From Armigeres subalbatus (Eukaryota; Arthropoda; Insecta; Diptera; Culicidae): 64,000 nucleotides of DNA. The notes below the pieces were generated by a model, which was given only the letters and a program-made list of their open reading frames with translations, made no database searches and was not told where the DNA came from. The stretch spans positions 25,869-89,868 of the forward strand of contig NW_026943235.1 of the NCBI RefSeq assembly GCF_024139115.2, written 5' to 3'. Positions 57,600 through 64,000 of the stretch are shown piece by piece (the stretch's first letter is position 1; each line of letters opens with the position of its first letter). A program made the position numbers and the translations under genes.

Positions 57600-58602
57600 C
57601 TGCAAGATAGGATATCTCGGAATCCATACAATTTAGCAAGTAGACGTACTCTACAAATATTTTTGGAAGATGATGTAGGATATCTCGGAATCTATTCAAT
57701 TCAGAAAGAAACCGTCTTCTATAAAGTTGTTCACAAGTTTAAAACCATTATGTTAAAGATAAGCTTAGTTCAGGCAAGGTAGGATATCTCGGAATCTATT
57801 CAACTTGGAAAGTAGCCGTCTTCTACAAAGTTGTTCGGAAAGTCAAAACCATTATGTTGGAGATTAGTTTAGTTCGAAATTCGCACACCCAAAGGCGCTA
57901 GTATACATAGGACTTTCAGCAAAGTAGAATATCTTAGAATCCATACAATTTAGCAAGTAGCTGTATTCTACAAATCTGTTTGGATGGTAAAAACCATCAT
58001 GTTGAAGATTAGTTTAGTTCAGAATTCATCCAACCAACGGCGCTAGTGTACAAGAGACTTTCGGCAAGGTAGGATATCTCGGAATCTATTCAATTTAGAA
58101 AGAAGCCGTCTTCTACAAAGTTGTTCAAAAGATCAAAACCATTATGTTGAAGAATAGTTTAGTTCAGAATTGATCCACCGAACGGCGCTAGTGTACATGA
58201 GATCTTCGGCAAGGTAGAATACCTCGGAACCTGTTCAACTTAGAAAGTAGTTGTCTTCTAAAAAGTTTTCCGGAAAGGCAAAACCATTAGGTTGAAGATT
58301 AGTTTAGTTCAGAATTCATCTACTCAATGGCGCTAGTGTACAAAAAACTTTCGGCAAGGTTGGATATTTTGGAAGCTATTCAATCTAGAAAGAAGCCGTC
58401 TTCAACAAAGTTGTTCGAAAGGTCAAAACCATCATGTTAAAGACTAGTTTAGTTCAGAATTGATCCACCGAACGGCGCTAGTGTACATGAGACCTTCGGC
58501 AAGGTAGGATATCTCGGAATCTATACAATTTGGCAAGTAGCTGTATACTACAAATTTGTTTGGAAGCCAAAAACCATTATGTTGAAGATTAGTTCAGTTA
58601 AG
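57600..58602 (+). repeat. Satellite-like array, ~145-bp unit
   Basis: GGATATCTCGGAATC recurs near 57610, 57678, 57782, 57928, 58072, 58217, 58372 and 58507, mostly 144-146 bp apart, along with CTTCTACAAAGTTGTTCG and GGCGCTAGTGTACA. One short unit lies at the left. Confidence 0.85.
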
Positions 58603-58841
58603 AATTCAAGACAAAATTTTCAAAACGACTTATCTGCTTTTGTAAACAAAGTTTCAAACGACGATTTGACGAATCTGATAGCTCTCCCACGCAAACCAAT
58701 ACCATCAACAGGTAGCGGAAACCTTCACTTACCTATTGGTGGTGTTGGTTTGCGTGGGAGAGCTATCAGATTCGTCCAATCGTCGTTTGAATCTTTGTTT
58801 ACAAAAGCAGATAAGTCGTTTTGAAAATTTTGTCTTGAATT
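58603..58841. mobile_element. Near-perfect palindromic element (239 bp)
   Basis: AATTCAAGACAAAATTTTCA at the left and its complement at the right; the arms stay paired for about 95 bp each (through GCTCTCCCACGCAAACCA) around a 45-bp centre. It has split one unit of the 145-bp array, which resumes at about 58845. Confidence 0.9.
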
Positions 58842-59322
58842 GATCTACAACTTTGTGGAATATCACAGCCAGTCTTGCAAAATGTCGTGACCATCACCAG
58901 ATGATCAGATATGAAAACAAAAACCACCACCTTTTTAAACCATGTTCTTTACTGACAATCACTGCAAGCGCATCGTGACATGTAGAAGCTGACACGTAAG
59001 TACCTTAGGTAAGCGTGACACCCAGATTCACAACCACAAGCTGAGAGCCATAAAGAGCATCAGGTCGGTCAGCTGTCAAAAGTTCAGGTGAGCACCGTTA
59101 TTAATTGATTTTGTCGTCGTTTGATTGGACTGACGTCGTAAATCAATAGTTAAATTAAGGGTTCATTCACAAATTACATAACGCTAAAATGGACCATTTT
59201 CAGCCCCCACCCACCCTCTCGTAACGTATTTTGTATGCAAGGGTTTTGAAATTTGTATAGGCCTTATTTGTGAATGGCTGGTGAATGGTGAATTTGGCCT
59301 AGTTAGTTAAACTAAGTTTTTA
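58842..59322. other. Array remnant and MITE fragment
   Basis: Begins with the rest of the interrupted satellite unit (AACTTTGTGGAATATCAC) and includes the partial MITE at 59157-59280. No gene seen. Confidence 0.4.
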
Positions 59323-59394
59323 CAAATTTGATCCAGACTATCTTTTTAAAAAGGCCAATTTTTTTTTATTGATTTTTTTTAATTTTTAATTTCA

Positions 59395-60494
59395 TACACA
59401 GAGAAAAAATAAATTGTGTTTTTGACAATTTCGCACTTTTATATTAAAAGTAGAGCAATTTTGGTACATTTGAATAGTAACACACTTAATGTGACAGAAA
59501 AACTTTCAATTCTAGAAATGACTTCTAAGCAATAAATTGTGAATTCAAAAGTTGGAACTTTTCATTTGAAAGGTCAAAAAATGTGAAATGTTCTCCCTAT
59601 TTTCTACAAATTTGGCAACATTGTCAATCGAATGTTTAGCAACTGAATGAAGTGTCGTTAGTTTTCTTTTGTTTTGCTGCTAAAGTTCACACGCCCGGAA
59701 CATTTTGAAAAACGATGGGGAAAAAAAGATGGATCCGACGTCCAAAATTGTAGATGGTGCAAACGAGCGCAAAACAATAAGCTGAATACGACAATTACGC
59801 CGTAGCGAGTAAGTTTTATTTTTTTAATGTGAGGAACATGCTATTTTCTAATTCAGAATACTCAACATTCTGCAGGTCAAATCTACCAACGTCACGAAAA
59901 TATTTCATCACGATTTGGTAAAAACGCCCAGCGGAATGATGTGGACGAGGATGTGGAAGTGGAAAGATACACAAAACGTATGTGTTTTTTGTCAGACACT
60001 TCAAGCTCTACAAGTTTATCCTGCGGTGCAGCAACGGTTGCATTAAAGATGCTATTATATAAATAAAATCATGAAAAAATCTGGAATAAGATAATAAAAA
60101 AGCAAAATATATGTCTGTGCGTTTCATTTCAACCTAATTTTATTTGATTATCTATATTTATTTTGATGTAAATAGCTGTTAAATTAAGAAGAATACAATT
60201 TGTTGCTTTGAAAGCATGATTAATCAACTTGAATGAGAAAATTACATTTATTTTGAAAGAAAAACTTTCAATTCTACAGTTTATGTCAGCTGTTGAAATC
60301 CTTGGCAATAACAGTTTTTGGATTGGTAAATTTAACAGCTCAATACTTTCTACTGAAAATCACTAACTCATTTTATCAATATTACCAACGGTTTTCTTAA
60401 TTCCACCAATGATTTTTTTTTGTGTGTACAAATCAAAAAAAGCATTTTTTCGCAAATCGAGTTTTAATTTTTAAAACTGATTTTTTTCAGTGTA
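59395..60494. mobile_element. Nested element with TACACWSARAAAAAAT ends and an intron-like gene structure
   Basis: TACACAGAGAAAAAAT at the left and the complement of TTTTTTTCAGTGTA at the right are inverted. AAAAACTTTCAATTCTA occurs directly repeated near 59505 and 60260. Between lies the exon-like arrangement at 59700-60066. Confidence 0.5.
59857..60066 (+). CDS. Candidate exon after a 48-bp intron
   Basis: 59809-59856 begins GTAAGT and ends TTTTCTAATTCAG, with a CTAAT branch motif: a convincing though short intron. After it two frames are open for over 60 codons; the longer ends at 60064-60066, right at an AATAAA. Its peptide is acidic then Ser-rich (NDVDEDVEVERYTKRMC, SDTSSSTSLSCGAATVAL). 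All three frames of the upstream exon stop before the donor, so either that exon is untranslated or the gene is decayed. I recognise no family. Confidence 0.35.
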   Translation, partial: NTQHSAGQIYQRHENISSRFGKNAQRNDVDEDVEVERYTKRMCFLSDTSSSTSLSCGAATVALKMLLYK

Positions 60495-61142
60495 GGGCTC
60501 AATTTGAATTGTTTCCGATATCTTTATTAGAAACTTTGACTGATTTTGCGATAGTCACCCATACAACATTTTTTTGTAGGATGCATCGTTTTGACCCTTC
60601 CTTCGGAAGTGTCTATAATTTCACTTTGCATGCGTTACGCAGGTGTGTTACGTATTAATCTGTCAAGAAAAATCGTGAATTATTAAATAAAATGTATGGT
60701 ATTTGAAACAAATTCACTTTGACATTGAAAATATAATTATAACAAATGATATGATATAGAGTTATGCCTATTTTTCTGATTTGTTTCAAAGAAACAAATG
60801 ATTTTAATTGAGGAACATATAGAAGCATGTACAAACAAATCTTCTCAGAAAAGCAAAAACGTAAAAATTGAAAGGGATTTCAAAAATTTCTTAAGTGGAA
60901 GCTAGATAGCAAATGTAAGCATGTTTTGAGACACTGATAGATCACTTGTATGCATGTATGTGTGCGTATGTGTGCAAATTCTGAAATTTACTACCATAAA
61001 AATCTCGCTCATTTTTAAGGCATTGAACAAGTTTAGTTTTACCAAATTATGCATCCATAAGGCGAAATATATGTTATTATTGAACGTTATTGAGTTTCGC
61101 TCAAATCAATGACTGATTTAGTTAGTTCTGGATTAATTAATA

Positions 61143-61331
61143 TCAAGGTCTCTGGAAATTACGGGTACAATATTTGCAACCAGCGTTACGATAGTTACTA
61201 ACCATGTCACAATAGTTATTCAATCCGACGAGCGCCTTATAGATAGGCAGCATGAAGTACAGTACGTTATCATTCGTTGAGTTGTCACTCAACTCATGAC
61301 ATCCGCCTTTGGGTAGGCAATTATTTTGCAA
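61143..61331 (-). CDS. Weak candidate cysteine-rich exon
   Basis: Minus-strand frame of 62 codons with a CX5C pair at the start (CLPKGGC), one central Cys (NYCDMV) and a CX2C pair near the end (GCKYCTRNFQRP). The spacing CX5C-X40-CX2C is close to the CX5C-X38-CX3C of the exon at 15937-16142. A stop codon just upstream and the lack of an acceptor that fits its frame argue against an intact exon. Its position inside the 59323-61536 element is also odd. Confidence 0.25.
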   Translation of the reverse strand: MQNNCLPKGGCHELSDNSTNDNVLYFMLPIYKALVGLNNYCDMVSNYRNAGCKYCTRNFQRP

Positions 61332-61974
61332 ATTTCACTGTTAATCGCCGTGAGAAGCTGAGTAGTTTTATCTCGTTTTAAATACTGGAGTCTGGAAAAA
61401 AAACTTCCTTATAACTAAGGAAGGGTCAAAATCTCACTGTAGGTGGATTAATCTGGGTTTTTTTGATTGTATCCATTTGAAAAAATCAATAAAAAAAAAT
61501 TTGGCCTTTTTCAAAAGATAGTCTGGATCAAATTTGGAAAAATTATGTATGTACTTTTCTTTTTACAGCACCTCTTAGAATATTGCACATAAAGTCAACA
61601 TAAACAATAAGAACACTTAAATGTTCCCAAAAGGTCTATTTTGGCTTCATGCATTTTTATTACAGCAAAAATCCATTAATTTCCGCTAAGTGGATTATTC
61701 CATTGCTGACGAGCGTTGATTTCGAACCAAACACCGCATAGGTCAAGTGATCATCACGATAGTCAAGATGACACGGATATGACAACCACAACATCAGGAA
61801 AGTTTTCCAGGTAGAAGAGTGAGGACATGGTGAGTGACCAAGCGCTAGTTGCTAAAATGTCACTTTCATGGTGATCGTTACACCAAGCATGTGAGATCCA
61901 CATTAAGCATCACACATGACCTGGATTTTGTTATTGTCACGCTTTGCGTGACTTGAACGGTGACACTTTGCAAC

Positions 61975-62375
61975 ACTGATCACAACTCTCTGAATATCAC
62001 AGATTCTGAGATATCTAATTCAACTGGTTGTCTCATAGACGCTAGTGTCACCATGCGGATGAATTACGAAATAATGAGATATTCTCCGGGTTTAATCTTT
62101 CGAACAACTTTGTAGAATATCACAACTGTCTAAATTTTACAGACTCCGAGATATCTTATTCAACTGGTTGTCTCATAGACGATAGCGCCACCATGCGGAT
62201 GAATTCCAAATTATTGAAATGTTGTTTACAATGGGTTTGATCTTTCGAACAACTTTGTAGAATATCACAACTGTCTAAATTTCATAGACTCCGTGATATC
62301 TTATTCAACTGGTTGTCTCATAGACGCTAGCGCCACAATGCGGATGAATTCTAAATTATTTAAATGTTCTTATCC
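61975..62375 (-). repeat. Satellite-like array, ~145-bp unit, opposite orientation to the 57.6-58.6 kb array
   Basis: TTCGAACAACTTTGTAGAAT recurs at about 62099 and 62244 (145 bp apart) and TTCAACTGGTTGTCTCATAG three times. The first motif is the reverse complement of the array at 57.6 kb, and both have a GCGCTAG/CTAGCGC block. Confidence 0.8.
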
Positions 62376-63344
62376 TATTGATGAGTTGCTTCGTGTCTTT
62401 GGTCTTCCAATCACGTTTGTATATAATGGAGCTCAGTAGACCAAAAATACTTTAGCAGTTTTCGAAACATTTTCACGCTTAATATTGTCCACCGTGTACT
62501 TTTCCTACGATCTTTGTTCGCTTAAAAGTACTGTACTATGTGTGCCACAGTACTTCCTGTTTTGATGGCATGTTTTATAACTGAAAATACTGGAGTTGGA
62601 AAAAGTTTGTGGGAGACAATTTTCTGAATATTCTAAGGATTTATTCACATAAGGTATTATTTCTCTGAAAGCATTAATGTTTGAAATTAATTATTGAAAT
62701 TAATGAAAATAATTGAATTATTGAAATTCCCGTTTATAGTTCAAAATTTAGGTGCATTCCCTATGCTCCACCATTCTATTATTGCACGCTTCCAGCGTGC
62801 GAATTGTGAACGTATGTTGATTGTGTCTATACGCTCTCTAACTACAGTACAGAACGAATTAAACATGTATCTCCTCAGTGCCATGTTGTAGCATGAAGCA
62901 ATCCTTCTCGGTCCCGACCCGTAGAAATGGAACTTCCGAGCAAAACAAACCAGTAAATAATGCCAGCAACACAAGCAAAGCGAGAGAGAAGCTTTGTCGC
63001 TAAATGATGTTGTGAGTAGGTTGCAACACCGAGCAACAATACTTCATACGCAAAAATGAAGCACGACAACTCTCTCGTGCAGTATTTGTGCGACAAACAC
63101 AGTACATCGAATATGTGTATCTCCTCTCTTTCGACGAATCTGAGAATTTCCATGCAACAAATTATCATAGAGTATATTCACAAATCTGCACTTTTTACAA
63201 GCCCTGGTTACCACAGATAATCATTTTGGATTAATCACTATCTCTTAGATGGAAGTAATGCACTCTCCGATAGTCGAGATCTGTCCTTGCGAATGCTGAG
63301 GAAGGGGAAGGATGGTTAGTTGGACATCTGCTCAAGAAAGATGA
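62376..63344. other. Intergenic, nothing recognised
   Basis: No supported coding region or repeat end. Confidence 0.35.
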
Positions 63345-63433
63345 AGAGAACACAGAAAGAACTAAGATGGAAATACAAAGTAGGAAAGGGACGAGCCTGG
63401 AATTGAACCCACGACCTCCTGCTGTATTCTGGC
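63345..63433 (-). mobile_element. tRNA-derived SINE head fragment
   Basis: On the minus strand AGGAGGTCGTGGGTTCAATT followed by CCAGGCTCGTCCC and CTACTTTGTATTTC matches the head of the SINE at 52190-52828. Confidence 0.65.
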
Positions 63434-63869
63434 AAAAAATACGAAAAAAAATTGTTCAATAATGTATGAATTTTTTTTCTTTTGTTTGAAAAACTATATA
63501 TGTGCACGCACTTTGAAGAGCAATTATGGAGTACTGCTTGCAGTTTTCGCACTGGAAGTGCCCCAGGGTGTTGAGTTTTGCCAAAAACTATTGATCTGTA
63601 TAGAAAAAATCAAAAGATTCGGTGTCAATTTGTTCAAAAACAGTTTGTTGTTGTTTTCTCGAAATTGTGTAAAATGGATATATGTAGTTTCTCAAACAAA
63701 TGATTCTAATATTGATCTTATTTGATGTAAATTCGTTTAAAAACAAACTATGTTCTTTGCTCGGGTTTGAAACAAATGGTTATAATTTTTTTTTTCAAAC
63801 AAGAGATTCTCAGTTACTTTACTACATAAATTTCATGAATTTTATTCATTTGTTTCCATTCCCTTCTAG

Positions 63870-63905
63870 AACAATCCACCACAAGGCTACGCCAGCATGG
63901 CTTAA
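63870..63905 (+). CDS. Very short candidate terminal exon
   Basis: A strong acceptor (TTTCCATTCCCTTCTAG) ends at 63869. The frame NNPPQGYASMA then stops at 63903-63905; another frame runs 17 more codons to about 63924. The acceptor is the main evidence; the coding part is too short to judge. Confidence 0.25.
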   Translation, partial: NNPPQGYASMA

Positions 63906-64000
63906 TGTAATGAACTCGAAATAGCTGGTGCGTCTGCAGCTAAATCCTCTCTCTATTCGTCTAGTGCAGTAGTTCAAACCCATTTCAGAGCCCTGGCAAA

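Larger units (their letters stand above)
59323..61536. mobile_element. 2.2-kb element with ~60-bp inverted ends
   Basis: CAAATTTGATCCAGACTATC at 59323 is complementary to the sequence ending at 61536, and the arms continue through AAAGGCCAATTTTTTTT and ATTGATTTTTT. Nested inside is a second inverted-repeat element (59395-60494). No transposase is visible. Confidence 0.75.

Noticed and set aside
1..64000. CRISPR array, prophage or bacterial operon
   Set aside because: Tandem arrays here lack unique spacers, and everything recognised is of insect type.

Overview
The window reads as accessory heterochromatin-like DNA from a culicine mosquito, most likely Aedes. This is inferred from recognised repeat families: an antisense tRNA-derived Feilai-type SINE, a Juan-like Jockey LINE, a DD37E mariner remnant, R1-like and RTE-like LINEs, and several short palindromic MITEs. 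Most of the 64 kb is nested and decayed mobile DNA. I found only a few candidate host coding segments, and no bacterial operons, rRNA, CRISPR or intact tRNA genes.

Layout. 0.5-5.1 kb: a decayed DNA transposon with ~510-bp terminal inverted repeats and a broken transposase, itself carrying a palindromic repeat. 6.8-10.3 kb: SINE pieces, a 99-bp minisatellite, a hairpin repeat, and an RTE-like reverse transcriptase fragment split by a Feilai SINE. 13.3-15.7 kb: an R1-like LINE 3' region and a long foldback element. 15.9-17.2 kb: the most gene-like zone, with minus-strand exons for a cysteine-containing protein and a plus-strand ORF for a 183-aa secreted protein. 18-20.5 kb: a MITE, a tandem duplication and a hAT element with an exact 8-bp target duplication.

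20.8-34.2 kb is a complicated block. It holds gag and reverse transcriptase of one Ty3/gypsy element, then on the other strand an env-bearing errantivirus-like element, a 3.7-kb array of a 23-bp unit, a candidate host terminal exon, and finally the integrase of what looks like the first gypsy family. 35.5-36.8 kb is a Harbinger-type element. 38.5-43.3 kb is an RTE-like LINE (minus) carrying a 5'-truncated R1-like LINE (plus) between perfect 11-bp target duplications; a Juan-like fragment follows.

46.6-47.3 kb is a GC-richer stretch ending in a strong splice donor, a candidate first exon. 48.4-50 kb holds a second RTE tail and a second array with a 23-bp period. 51.8-54.1 kb is a composite inverted-repeat element containing a SINE and hairpins; 54.2-55.1 kb is a deleted DD37E mariner. 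55.6-63.9 kb contains a Helitron-like element, MITEs, a near-perfect 239-bp palindrome, ~145-bp satellite blocks in opposite orientations, another long inverted-repeat element, and small exon-like segments.

The genes do not form a pathway. What unites the window is insertion history: at least six insertions can be ordered by target-site duplications or interruption. All family names come from motif recognition by eye; no database search was run. Positions of repeat ends are good to a few bases where a target duplication is described and to tens of bases elsewhere.
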